A DNA stretch of 64,000 nt, from positions 364,505-428,504 of the forward strand of contig VZSF01005693.1 in NCBI GenBank assembly GCA_013398295.1. The letters are read 5' to 3'. Both the position numbers and the translations under genes were made by a program. This stretch comes from Chionis minor (lineage: Eukaryota; Chordata; Aves; Charadriiformes; Chionididae). Positions within the stretch are counted from its first letter, which is position 1. Every line of letters begins with the position of its first letter. This document shows, piece after piece, positions 34,901 to 48,081 of the stretch. The notes under the pieces are model-generated. The model did no database searches, was not told where the DNA came from, and saw nothing but the letters and a program-made list of their open reading frames with translations.

Positions 34901-36769
34901 ACCAACAACAGCATTTCAATAACGATAGCATAAATCCAGACTGAGGCAGACATTTTGCTGCGCAGCTTTCAGACACCTCTGGTTTATCCTTTCTGAGGCG
35001 AGCGTTGCAGTCCGAGCTGTGATGCCACGGGACAGGGCGCTCCTGGGACATCCCGCAATGGGGCAGCAAGGCAGCCGAAAGGAAAACTCCAGCACAGCCG
35101 TCTGCAACCAGCCTGGCAAAACCCACACACGGCGTCGGGTAGCGGGGCGGGGGGTGTACCAGGCAGACAGACTGAGTGCTCTCAGCTTGGAAAAATCCGG
35201 GCTGCAAAGCTCGGGCAGAGATTTGCTCGTGCTCACAAATCCATCCTCCCAACAGCCTGTGCCATCCCCTGCAGCTTCTTGTGTAGGTGATCACCACCAA
35301 TCTAATCCCTGATGTAACTAGTCCCTACCTCTCTGTGGTCAAATGATGCGGCCCCACAGTTTACCCTCATGTCCCGGTCCCAGTATTGGTAACAGCGCTT
35401 GTAATGTGAGCTCAATTCTGGGGTCACTGGGGCAAAAAAACAGCTCCTTTGGCTGAAGCCTGGTCATGGTTTGCTCCAGGGCTGCTCCCTTGAGTCAGCA
35501 CGCCCAAGGCTCTGCCAGTCATCTCCCTCTATGGTATCTTACTCTCCAAGAAAGCATCCTACCTCCTCTTTCCCCTCAGAAAATCCCCCTGAAGCTGTAG
35601 CTCCAGGTCACACGTGCAACAGTCAGAAAGAAAAAACCTAACCAAACGAAGAGAAGATGCACCTTTGGGGAAGCCACGTGAGGCTCAGAAGAGACCAAGG
35701 CAAAGGGTTGCTACGCCATGGGGATGTGGCTGGTCTGCTATAAAGAAAGGGCCGGCCTTTGCAGCATCACTGTGCCTGCGCCGCTCCGTCCCTGCGGCAC
35801 GTAGCGGGGTGAATGCTATGGGGGATGTAGGCTTTAACTAACTAACGAAATACATATATAAATATATGTCAAGCCCAGAAAGCTTTGCCTTCCCTGTAGA
35901 GCTGCCTGCAGCCAGGCACGCGGTCCCTCCTAACCGTGAGCGAGGAGCGTGCACAGCTCTCGTAGCAGCCCATGGTTGAGCAGGGATGGGAGCAGGATAA
36001 ACATTTCTCTTCGGTCCATCTCCCAGGCAGCAGTGTGGGACAAGGGTCGGCCTCTAGGTGAAGTGGCAGAGCACAGACTGCTAGTAACAAGCGCTCGGTT
36101 TTGCAACACATTTCTGGAGCGGTATAACCTTTGTGGTATTTCTTAAACTGGAAATAAAAATGGTAGTTTACAATCCAGTTGCTTAATGCAAGTGAGTATT
36201 TGCTGTATGGATGTCTAATGCTCCTTATTCTCCAACGGGTGTAATTAGTCTCCTGCTGCGGACTGTCAGTCAGGGTGTGCGAACACCACCGCCACACCTC
36301 TGTGCCCGAGCGGCATTTCCATGCACGGCACAAACCTCAGGCTACCCAGCATAGTGCTCCGTTGGCTTTCAGAATGACATTGACAAAACCAGAGGTAAAA
36401 GCTCCATAACTCTTCCACTCCTACAGACCCTTCAGGATCAATAGCTGCATTTGCTTTAACGGTTTAGGAGGCCACACGTCAGTAGGTTGGAAATGGTCCA
36501 TGAAACATTTTTGCTCTAAAAAGCAGTACAGAGGAGTCAGCGTTCCTTCCTTCTTTGCTATACTTGTATTGCCACATTCTTCCCAGACATTGGCCTCCTC
36601 AGACTGACGTTCTGGGATGAGCCTGAACTTCAAAAGGGGGCACGTATAATTCATCATATTAAAGGAAAACTCAGACTATTTATTTAACATATATCTTTTG
36701 GGGCTTGCTCCTTTGATCCAAAGAATGCCCTGAATTCCTCTTTCTTCCTCCCAGGTTGTTTGATATTTA

Positions 36770-36786
36770 AAAAAAAAAAAAAAAAA
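36770..36786. repeat. Poly(A) tract
   Basis: Seventeen adenines on the plus strand. No adjoining retrotransposon recognised. Confidence 0.8.
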
Positions 36787-38179
36787 GTGGGTTGCTATTA
36801 AGTAGGTCCTTTCACACTGTGTATCTAAAGCAGCTGAAATCAGTATGGAGGAAAAGAAACCCCAAACCCAGCAAGTGTTACAAAGTGGGTCTGATTTCTG
36901 TACAAGTAAAAAGTTTCCCTGTACGTACACCTTGTCTTTGTGGACATTCCTCTCCACATACTCACTGCCCTGGTTAGTCATGTTTTCTCAGAAGCTTACA
37001 TATCTCATTAGTTCATTAGCACCTTGCAGTAGGAGTGCACGGCTAAGAAATACACGTAGCACTGATGTCACAGTGTGTAAACAAGGAGCAGAAGGCCATT
37101 TCCCCATAGCAGAGGGCAACGTCATATGTCACCTGTAAAGGATACTGTGTGTACATAGATGAGGTAAATAGTGCCTGTTCTTCCCTCGAAATATTTTTCT
37201 CGCTACGATATTCCGGTTTAGGCAGGGAGTTAGCGCAGTTTCTCCATGCTGGTAAGGAGTCCCAGTGGAGGTCTAAAGGGGCAAGCACCAGTTTTCCTTG
37301 TAACTCACGCTGAAGATGTTTTTACTTCTAACTTGGGTGACTAACCTGGGCCAAAACCTTTCATTCTGTGCCCACATTAACTTTATTTTCTGCTCTCAGA
37401 TATGGGAGCCTGTGCTGTAGCCACAGCTCTCGTGGACTTGTGTCTTTCTACCTTCCACAAACAAGAACCACCTCAACCACCTGTAAAACAAAATCACTTT
37501 CTAGCAGGGACCGCAGAGCTGTCCCAATGCAGCATTACCACTCAACCTTTTAGTACAGGAACAAGAGGTAAAACTGCTTTATTACAGTTAGAATAACCCA
37601 GAAAAAATATGAGTTCCCAAACTGCAAGCTACCCAGGATGTTTTTCTAGTCTCTCAATTTACATATAGTAATGGATAACCTATCTAAGGTTAAGGTTGCC
37701 GTACATCCAGGCTTCCCAAACATGTGTTTTTCTATTCAGAAATATTGCCCAGGCAGATTTTGAAAATTTACCCGTTTCTGAGACATGGCAAGCCAGTCAC
37801 ATCTACTGGATGGCAGATCTCACTGGGCTCACCAGTCCAGAAATCCCAGGCAGACAGGTAGGCCACGTGCAGACCAGCGGCGCTGTGGTTGCGTGGCGGG
37901 ATCGGGATCAACACCTGCAGGAAGCCCCAGCGCCAATGTGCACAACCCCGCACAGCCTGTGAGCTCAAGGGCGCAGATCAGCGTGTGGGAAAGCCCAGGC
38001 AGAAACAAGACAACCACAGTAAAAGACACTTGTGCCACGTTAACACTGCGGAGATCATTGAAGGGAATGCCCTCGTCTTATGCCTTGATCTCATTTCACC
38101 GTGTTTTCCAGTTTATAGAGTTTAAATGCCTTCACAGTTCAGAATTCCGTTTGCTAGAGAAATTCCAGCTTTTTAAATA

Positions 38180-38235
38180 CATGGCTGTCTGACCTTGGGA
38201 AAGTCCTGAAACTCAGCTGTAGAACTGCCTTCCAT
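38180..38235 (+). repeat. Possible MIR/CORE-SINE fragment
   Basis: CTGTCTGACCTTGGGAAAGT resembles the MIR core CTGTGTGACCTTGGGCAAGT. Only the core is recognisable, and this is a memory-based match. Confidence 0.3.
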
Positions 38236-39173
38236 TAGTCAGACAAAAATTCAATAAACAGGAAATTTGCTCATTTTAGAAAAGGACCCAAACCAAGGCA
38301 GCCAAATAGAATTTTATGATAATAGAGAAAACGTTAGGTTACTTCCAAGCAGCGGTACAAAAACTTTCCTGGTGCTTGGGATGAATTGTGTATACTACAG
38401 CCGGTTCTGTCTTCAGTTAAACGTGTACTGGGACAACACCACTCCATCTGTGGGTCAGAATTTGCTGCCACATAAGTCTCAACCACAGATGTCCTATGTC
38501 TGCAAAAAGGATAATAATATAATGGAAAGGACACTAATACTGCGTTTTTTCTTGTTTCCGCAGACTTAACAGCCAGTTGCTACACATTTCCAAAGAAATC
38601 CATGACAGTAATGACAAATTTACAGTAATATGTAAATCATATGTGAGTTAGCATAAAACATCAAGAAAGCTGGAAATAAACTCTTTGATTTGGTGGGGCA
38701 CGGTGCAAAGCTCAGTTCCCAGGCACTGGCGCCCTCCTCCAGCTCTCAGCTGGGGAAAAGCACCGACCGAAGCCAGACGCATCCTGTCTGACAGGACGCC
38801 GCTCTTCACAGAAGCTGGCCCATGGATGTTTGAGTTTTCTTTTAATTTCCTGCCAATTTCTTAAGAAGAAAGCAAGAGCAAAGTCAGCTCTTGTTTCTAC
38901 TTTGCACGTTTTGTCTCAGGAGCTTGTGACTGGGAACGCAAAAAGTCACATGGGGGGGTTTCTCAGCAGCCCTGTCAGGACTGAGTCCTCCTGCCCCCCA
39001 AAGCCCAGAGCGAGAAGCAAGGGCAGGTCCAGCCATCTGGGCTGTGGCAGGAGGCAGAGCCAAAGGGAGGGATGGGGCTGTGGTTGCCACTCGGCTGCTC
39101 CGGGCAGCCCACGGGTGGGAAGGACAGCTTCCCAGCACCCAACAGAGCTGCTGGAAGCCCATTTCCAGCAGCT

Positions 39174-39195
39174 GATGACGATGATGATGATGATA
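39174..39195. repeat. (GAT)n microsatellite
   Basis: Short GATGAC(GAT)n run. It creates an Asp run in a spurious plus-strand frame. Confidence 0.85.
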
Positions 39196-40202
39196 TCCCA
39201 ACCACCACCTCCAGGGTGGCAGCAGGGCTCTGGCATAGGCAGAGCAGGGTGCAGGGATGAAGCTGCCCCAGGTAGCCCAGGACACGGCCGGTGCCGGCCC
39301 CCAGAGGCAGAGGGCATTTCCTCTCCACACACCCCCTCCTCCTATCCACTGCCACTAAACGCAATGGGAAACACATGGCTTGCTGTAAAGAAAGTCAATA
39401 AAAGGTCTAACTAGCCAAAAAGAAATCACTTGCCTCAGGAACCAAGCTGATACCGGAGTTTTGATTGGAGCAGAAATACGGCCTTCTTCCCAATATCCCT
39501 AGGTGGCATTTGTCCCTGACTCCTGGCTCCCGGCTGAGGGAGAGCCCAGGGTATCACCCTTTCTCTGCCCACTATGTGCCTCTAAGCAAGCCACGATGTC
39601 CCAGCTAAAAATACCCAGCTTCCACCTAAAGTACTTGCCAGCTAGCCATCCCCAGCCATATGCAAGTCTCCGATGACACCATGGTACAAACGTGCTCCCA
39701 AATTTTGGGTGTCCAGAATCCAGACCGCACTTCATCCCCTGCAAGAAGCTTTGTGCTGAGCTGCCTTCCCTGCCTGCCAGAGACAGGCACGGGTAATGAA
39801 CCAGGGTGATGCATAATCGACCTCATGTGGTAAGCCAGAGAAACCCTCACCAGGCGATGAAAAGAAGTTTATGGTTGGTTTAATAACCCCCTTCGCATAA
39901 CAAATTTTAAAGTGAAGTTTAAGTTCATTAAGCTTACTTCTATTCATTCTTACAGATATTTTGCTAAATCACAAGAAAGTAGACATAGATCCCTATTTTT
40001 ATATACATTTCCCCTGCGTTGTCTCACAATGCATCGTGAAAGTCTACTCCTGTCCTATCAAAGCTGGAAGGCTTATATGCTGATGATGGTCTGCTATTCC
40101 AAAATTACTGATGAGCTGCCAGGAAAGAAGCTGTCATCAAGATTATACTAAACAACTGCTTCCACTAACACTGTTTCTTCCATTCAGTGCTCTCTGAGCT
40201 TC

Positions 40203-40244
40203 CCATCCATCCATCCATCCATCCATCCATCCATCCATCCATCC
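40203..40244. repeat. (CATC)n microsatellite
   Basis: About ten perfect CATC tetranucleotide units. Confidence 0.95.
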
Positions 40245-40745
40245 TCTGAAAAACTGCTACATCCTCTCTGTGAAAAAAGAAGATTGTTTCAGAGAGAATT
40301 GCTCAAAACAGCTAAGCTATTTAGGGATATTTCGCCCCTAGATCTACTGTGGGCTTTCAAAAATCCCACCATTCATTGTGGTTTCTTCAATACTGGTTTT
40401 CACCCATTACCTTCCCAAAACCCAGCCATTCTTCTGCACATAACCCCAAAACCTACACAGACAATTATAGCACAAGCCACATGCAAGGCTATCAAAAGTA
40501 AAAAAATAATGAGAAGCCAATATTGTTCTAATCAATGGCAGGGTTTAAGCAATAAAGCAAATAAAATGGTAATAATGTACCTTCATGACGGAGGAGTGAA
40601 GTTAGAATTAGCTCTACGGAAAACAAACCAGTTCTTTGCTCCCCACTGGGAACTGATCGTCCCTTATAGCCACGTCTGTGTGAATGATTGAAAAGCTCCT
40701 TTGAGGTCTAACGGTATGAAACAGAGAAGCAGCAGCAAGGAAACT

Positions 40746-40870
40746 TTTTTTTTTTCCCTCCCCTCACAGAAGTCCTGCTTACTCTGGCTTTCTGGTCACA
40801 GAAAAAAAAAAAACCAAAAGGATTTTAAAAAAAAAAAAAAAAAAAACCATACGTATATTAAAAAAAAAAA
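40746..40870. repeat. A-rich low-complexity cluster
   Basis: A T9 run followed by A-runs of about 12, 20 and 10 bases within 130 bp. More A-runs follow near 41220, 41240, 41480 and 41660. Confidence 0.8.
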
Positions 40871-43800
40871 TAAAAAGACACCCTAAACAACCCTCCCCCC
40901 CAAGCTTATTACAGCTCCAGGCTGAGAACCCACAGAGTTCTTTGTTGCAGTGGCTCACACACCACTTATCTTTCAACCCTGGTTAATCAGGGGGGATGTT
41001 ATGACATGTGAGAGGAAGTGGCAGGGTGGAGGAGGAGGGTGGTGTGAGCGTGGCTCCCTGGACTTTTTCTGCACGGTGGAATTTCCCAGGCGGGGTAAGC
41101 CCTGGCAGGGACATTCCCCTGCCAAAGAGGCTGGCAGGAAACCCCGGGCTAGCGTAACGCTGCCAAAAAAGGGTCTAGAAGAAGCTGATGCGAGTTTCAC
41201 GGAAAATTTTAAAAACTTTAAAAAAAAACACAACAAAAAAAAAAAACAGTGAAAAAGGGCTGGACAGCAAAGGGGCAAAGAGAAACCTGCAGTTTACAAT
41301 ACAGCAGGGTTTCTTTCCTGACAGGGCCAGGCTCTCCTCCTTGCCCACCTCCTGCCTGTGTATCCACAAGCAGCCAAGCTGTGCCCAGTGGCCCTTGCCT
41401 GCCTTGGCACTGCAGGGCAAGCAGGTGCCTGCGTAGCAGTCACATAGGAAGCGAGAGAGATGTGGTGTCCCACAGATGAAAAAAAAACCAGCTCCACCCT
41501 TTGGGAGGTGGAACAGGGCAAGCACCTCTTCTTGGCAACCGGCTGGATTTCAGTGGGATTTTGCCCTCAGAAAGGTCATGAGGAGTTTCGCAGAGGCTGG
41601 TGTCACTTAGCGTGAAAGCTCCATACTGCCACAAGCCTGACTAAAATGCAGGGGGAGGCTGTAAAAAAAAAAAAAAAAGGAAAAAAAGTACTCCCTTTTG
41701 TCACAGATGTATAAGATATAAAATAGTCACTGGCTCCAGAGTAGATAAGATAACCTTCAGCATGGAAGAAGTTTGCAGGATTTTCCTACAAGGTGAGCAG
41801 ATCCATGTTAATCATTTCCTTCCCCTTTCAGCAGTGGCACGGGCCAGGATTCACCACACATACCAAACGTGGTGAGCAAGGGCAGGATACTCAGATCTTC
41901 TTGGAGCAAACACCTCCTGGCTTCAGTGCCTTTCCTCACCCCTTCCCAAGCACATTAACTCACACGGTCCCCAGTGGAGGGCACCAACAAGGTAAAAGCA
42001 TTGAATCCCTTATCACCTTGCCTGTTGCGCCCCGGCATTAGAATGCACATGTTAATGACAAACAAAGAAAAAACCCTCTGACTTTAGTCCAGCCCTTGCC
42101 CTCCCTCAGCAAGCTGCAGGAGGGAGGTAGGAGACAGAACGTCTCCTTCCCAAAGGTGAACATTTTGAAACCTTCCCCCCTGCAGGCAGGAAATGCTGCG
42201 TGGGCTCCATCTTCCTGTTCGCAGATGTATTATATCACTGGAACATGATAATCTTGATGGGCTCAATACTTTTGTTTGAAACAAGGGCGGTTTGTTCCAG
42301 CAGGAGCTGGTACTTGGCCGCTTACTCACAGAAGGCCGGCGGTGCCATCAGTCTTGTCTAACGCGTGGCAGGGCAGTGCCCAGCCAGACCCCAGCCCTGC
42401 TCTCTCCTGCAGCGACCCTGGAGCAAAGTGTGCTGGGGACCTGACGGCACCTCTGGGTGCCTCCACAAGCTGCCAAGATCTCTCTTTACAAAGAGGGGAG
42501 GCTGCAGCATCCAAGGGACACGGGTGGCTCAACACCATGGGTGGTAGGAGCAACACCTGGAGCACCACTCAGCTTCTCCACCCCTTTCTACTCAGGTGCT
42601 GCTTGAATCAGGGCAGCTCAAGTGCTCTGGCTCCTAAAGCCACAGGGGACATGAGTTATCAGCTATAAATGCGCCCTCCAGAGTGCATGGGCAATCCCTG
42701 CTCCCAAGAAAAGGAAAATCCAAACAGGACAAAAAAACTAGAGGCACAGAAGGAAGGGCAGAGTGACAACGCCATGGCCAAACAGCTGATGTGTGGCAGG
42801 ACAGGAGGAAAAGTCACTACTTCAGTCAGAAATCAAAATAGCTACACGTAGCAATGTTTGTTGACCAGAAGGAGAGGGACAACAGGACACCAGGAATTAA
42901 TCTGTTGCTGTAAAGAACCTATATTTCAAATGGTGGATATGAAATTGTTGGGATCGGAAAACACATATATATTGGACACATTTTAGAACAATGTAAAATA
43001 ATTGTAATATCTGCTAGTTACTGGAGCTCTTGAATGTCTTTCATTGGATTTTTAAGACATATCTTTTTTTCCTTAAAGTACCTTTTTATTTCTATTTTTT
43101 ACTTATCAAGCAAAGGCAAAACCAAGACACAGTAGAAGCAAATAATAATAATAATACAAACACACAGGGCAAAAATTATAAAGGCGGAGCAGAAAGCAAA
43201 GAAACCATTAGAAGGAAGAAACAGCTAAGACAAAAATAGCTGCCTTGCCAGTGGCAAGCAACAATTCCCTGAGAGAAGCTGACTCAGGCAGAGAAAGAGG
43301 GCAGGCAGGACTGGAAAGCATGACTCACCAGTCCCAGGGAAAACCAGAGGGTAGGAAAGAGTGGAAAGAAATGAGTGCAGGATGACAAGGAGGGCGAAAA
43401 AAACCCATGAATTTGTCATGGTTCTTTCACTGCAAGTACTTTTGCCATGCCTCTCATCCATTGAAGTCCAAAAGGTATGTCCCACCTGAAAGGCCTTTTG
43501 TGAGATCCTTCCGAACTGGTTGTTGCCCCGGCAGAGCAATAGTGCTTGGCCTTTAACTAGTCCTGATCATTGCAAACAACCTGCTACAGAGATTTAGAGT
43601 GAAAAGGAAGAGCCCCAGATCAAGCTGAACCAAAAAATAACAGGTTCGTACAGAGGGCCCACGCATGAGGTCAGGGCGTGAAAAGCACTTGTCTGTTTTC
43701 AGAGTGAGTCAGGGAAGAGAGAGAATAACAAGTGGAGGTGTTGGACAAAAATTTTTAAGGGATGGCTGTGTCAAGGAACACTGACACTGACCATGCCGTA

Positions 43801-46163
43801 ACATGGTCTTGCTGTCAGACCACACAGTTTACTAAATTTTCCACATTGCAGGAAGAAGTGACTTAAGATAGAGCATTCTATCCCGGTAAAGTTTACTCCT
43901 CTGGATCCTTTTGTGAAATAGGAAAAAAATAGTCAGATTTAAGAGAACATTAGGGTGAAAAAACTCATCCTCAGAAGGACAGTCTTAAGCCAACCTAAGA
44001 GTTATCAATGTCTATGTCATCAACTGAAGTTCATTCTAAAATGAACTCCAAGTAAAAGAGCTTCATGCAGTGGTGTTTGTGCCACCTGTTTTCAAAATGC
44101 AACTACCCAGGAGTTAGAAAACAAACCACTACCGAGACTATTACATTGCGGCTTATGTTTTTCATTTGAGAGTCATCCCAGGCTCTTTTTCAGTGCCTCA
44201 AAGCCCTCTTCTGGCCACACTCATTAAGGATCCACTAATCTACCAAGCCCACACCAGCTGACACAGTCAGAATGTGGGGGAGGGCATGTTGTACTTTCAC
44301 TTGGGTTTAGTGATGTGCTCACTCTGCATCTGGGGCTCATGCAAAATAACTCACACACTCTTCATTCATCGTCTCATAAATCCCTCTCTCCCCTTGCAGG
44401 CAGGGAAGCGCCTGTGCAACTCACCCTGACAGACTCACAGAACAGACCGGCTTATTTCACCCCAAAAGGCTATTGAATCTGCCCACGAGAGGCTAGTAAC
44501 ACCAAGAGTGAAGGAGGATGCAGGAATTTGGACAGGATTTTACAGAGTCACTGCCCAGAGATGAGCTAGGTTACCTTCGGTGAGAGTTCAGATCTGGGTG
44601 ACAAGCACCGCGGAGAATTAACATTTCAGGAAAGACTCAAGGATCCAGATTCAGGGAGATAATACAGCGTTTCCTCGATTTCAAATACATCGGTGCTGTA
44701 TCGTAAGCGAGACAGCTAATGTTAGAAGTTACATAATACCTTGCTAACTGGGGATGCAGCGCTGCACCATGGGATGGGCGCAAGAAGCCTCATTCCAACT
44801 CGATTGGAAACCACGTGGCCTCGGCTCTTTGCCAGCCCCGGTGAGTCTCCTATCGCTCTGTCTGGCCATGGAAGGCTCAAGCCCGTTCCCTGCCAAGCAC
44901 CTGATCCATCTCAGGCAAGTTACGTGCCTTCTCCGAGTCACCACAGGCTCCAAAGGGCGCATGAGACATGATGAAAGCCTGCCTGTGCACCCCTCCTTAT
45001 TCTGGTTATAAACGCTTTGGTTTTGTTTTAAAAAGTTCCCCACCCGTGATATGCCGCATCTACCAACATGTGAAAACCCAGCAGGTGTTGCTTCAAACCG
45101 ACTGTAAGCAGAAAGCTTGGAACAGTACCTAAACACATGATTGCTATGACATCACTGTCAGGAGAGGAAGAGATGGGTGAGTGGCTCGGGTGGGAAGAAC
45201 TGTTCCTTTTTTAACACATTCGGAGAAATACACGCATGTATGTTTCAGCATGCTGTATCAGAGGAGCGTCTCTGTCCCACAGGATCCATACTGCCTTTGG
45301 AAACCTCCACATGACCAAATCCCCAGCCCTCTTCCTCTCCCTGGTCGCACAGAGCAAGGCCTTTACACGCTGCTCTTCCTTCGACCCCATCCTACTTTTT
45401 TTCCTTCCCACCTCTTTCCTACCTCTCTCTCCCCTCTAAGCGTGCCTGGGGCCTGGTCTCACACCGCACGGAAAAGCAGGTCGTGCTTTGCAGCCTCGCT
45501 TCTCCATTACTGGCCAAGTGAAGGCTGACACAGGTGGGACACGACCGCAGTACACTTTCAGTTTCCAGAGCAAATCGGTGGGAATAAGGTCCTTTGCCTT
45601 TGCCCTGTTACCTAGTGGCTGTAGGTGGCACTGGCAAGGGCAGGCTGGGGCGTGAACTCGGCTCTTTGTTTTGGGGGAACATAAGATCAGCGCCCTCGAT
45701 CACACCACCGGCCACTGCCCCCTACCCTGCCTCCTTCAGCGGTCACCATTGAAAGAGAGGAGGAACAGAAAAACCGAGCAAACACTTGGCAATACTTTGC
45801 CAGTGTACTCTCTTCTAGTTTCCAGGAATTTGTACTTCAGGGATTTTTCTCAGTCAAACAGGCTATTTTTGGATATATATATATACACACATGAAATCAG
45901 CCCACAGGGCGACGCACCCTGCTTGCTTCTTTCCCAGCTGAAGTGACTCTTGGCTGCAACCTAGCTCCAAGGCAACCCCGCAGCCATCCCCCAACTCCTG
46001 CGCCCTCTGGCCATCCCAGAGGCTTCCCGGTCTGCGCCGTGGAGCCACCCTCTCCCTCTCCCCATGACCCTGCGACCGCAGCTCTTGTGCCCGGGTGGCA
46101 GCAGGCGTGCAGCCTGGCAGGGCGCAGGATGGCCCCTGAACGCGATGGCTGACTTACAGGACA

Positions 46164-46276
46164 GATCTCTCCTCCGTTTTTCTTCCATTACTTAAAGGAA
46201 AAACTGTTCACAAGCTGGGGATCTCTCCTCCGTTTTTCTTCCATTACTTAAAGGAAAAACTGTTCACAAGCTGGGG
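46164..46276. repeat. Perfect 56-bp tandem duplication
   Basis: The unit starting GATCTCTCCTCCGTTTTTCT at 46164 is repeated without mismatch from 46220. The match continues one further G to 46276. It lies just 3' of the inferred NXPE3 transcript end. Confidence 0.95.
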
Positions 46277-46747
46277 AAGCAATGACCACATGGCCTCTCC
46301 GCTGCTCTTTGCACTGCCTTTTTTTTTTTTTTTAAATGAAATCCTTTAAGGATTTCCTGTTGGCCAGTTGGGTTGCAAAAGCCCTCAGAGAAGGAAGCCT
46401 AGATTACGTACAAGCTTTTATTATGTGTCAGGCCTGATACACCGACAACAGGAAACATCAGCGTGCTCCAGAGCTCAGTCTCACATCAGGCTTGTGCTGA
46501 TTGCACAGATCACTCCCCTCCAAATGCGCGTCATCGGGGTTGGGGGGAAAAAAAAAAATTAAAAAAAAATCACTTTTTGACATGATTTTAATCTGTAAAC
46601 CATAGTCTGAGAATTCTACGCAGCACAAAAATGTAAAATAGATAAAGGAACTACTACGCAACTATAAAAATATAAAGCACACGGGTTTGCGGCAAACAAG
46701 ATGAACTGAGACTAAATCAGATGAAACAGTTAAGTAAACTTGCCCTC

Positions 46748-46765
46748 TTTATTAGGGAGTTTATT
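46748..46765 (-). terminator. NXPE3: Paired poly(A) signals, candidate NXPE3 transcript end
   Basis: Two AATAAA hexamers on the minus strand 12 bp apart (46760-46765 and 46748-46753). Confidence 0.35.
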
Positions 46766-48025
46766 CTTTGAGCTTGCTGGCTATTTAAATGGTTTTTCTG
46801 ATCACATCAGCAAATAAAAAACATTAGAGCCTTCTTTGTATCATAAGCTTTTCAATACTATGCATATAATATAAAAAAAAAAAACCACCTTTGAAACAAG
46901 TTCTTTATCTAACAGACAGACATAGTCCTTTGGTGTTACCAACAGACAACGAGAGCCTTACAAATAGTCTAAATATACGAGTAGAAACTAAGCGTGAAGT
47001 GATCCGGGCTTAAAAAGTGCTTTACAAATTAAAATGCACATTTGTGATTGAAGTTTTTTGCTGTTACTGAAACAGTCATGAGTGGAACACTGTTTTAACC
47101 TGCACTTCTGCAAAAAAAGCAAAGCAACATCCCAATACCCTCACCCTTCCCAGGAGACAACTTCAAATCTTCAGTTTTGTCTCATATACATGGAATTGTC
47201 ACCTGTAGCACACAAAAAGTCCTACAGGACTTTCTAGTAAGCAAAGTTCCCATTTTTAAATGCTTACCTCTAACAAATAAAACAATGAAAAACAATACTT
47301 TGGATCTTGTAAAGCAGAGCTGCAACAGTGCTGCATAGCAGATAAAAATCAGAAGCAATCGAAAAAAGGGCAACTTCTGCTTTCTATCCTCTCTCTTCAT
47401 CAGCAATTCAAATAATGTTTTCACTAAATTTCTAGAATGTAGAAATCGGCGTAACATGACATACATGAGAAAGAAGATTCTCAAAATACCAGGTGCAGAA
47501 AATCACCGTGTATCAGTCTAAGCTGTGAAATGGAGTGTATTTATTTCATAAATAAAATTGTTCTGAAATCTTTTGATATACACCACAAAACTACACTTTT
47601 TTTCACTGGGATTTGAGCAAGTTAGATTTTGAATAGAGAAATTAAAAAGGAAAATAAATAAATCTCATTTTGAAAGCTTAATAACAAAAGGCTCAGGACA
47701 AGAATGAAAACATCAAAAATAATACAATTTCTTCAAGTGAAGAAAATGCAAAGAAAAGTAAAAGATGGCTTTGAAAAATCTCGTGAAATAAATTTTTACA
47801 TGTAAAGGAAGATACTTAACTGACAACTGAGAAATTCCTTTCCAGTCCTGTTTCATATTAAGTGACTTGAAAAATAACCAACCTCTTAACCTAAGTCCCT
47901 ATTAAAATCCATTTACAAGCTTAAAGGTTTAAAGAAACTGATTTAAAAATATTTTATTGCTTCTATGTTTCCATATACAGTACATACACAACTGGTGCAA
48001 CTGGTAACAAGACAAAAATAGAAAC

Positions 48026-48081
48026 GAAATATCATTTACAGTTCAACTGAAATGAAATATCATTTATAGTTCAACTGAATA
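48026..48081. repeat. 28-bp tandem duplication, near-perfect
   Basis: GAAATATCATTTACAGTTCA and the next 8 bases (48026-48053) are repeated at 48054-48081 with a C-to-T change and possibly one more at the end. It lies inside the inferred NXPE3 3'UTR. Confidence 0.8.

Larger units (their letters stand above)
31611..46735. other. Intergenic DNA between NFKBIZ and NXPE3
   Basis: No supported coding sequence. The first kilobase may be NFKBIZ upstream regulatory DNA. About 32.3-32.7 kb is AT-rich with the even texture of a candidate conserved element. The longest frame (38830-39414, 194 codons) is GC-rich, crosses a GAT microsatellite and resembles nothing known. Repeats are listed separately. Confidence 0.55.

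Noticed and set aside
38830..39414. 194-codon plus-strand frame
   Set aside because: GC-rich composition, Asp run from a GAT microsatellite, overlapping frames of similar length on the other strand, no domain, no splice context.
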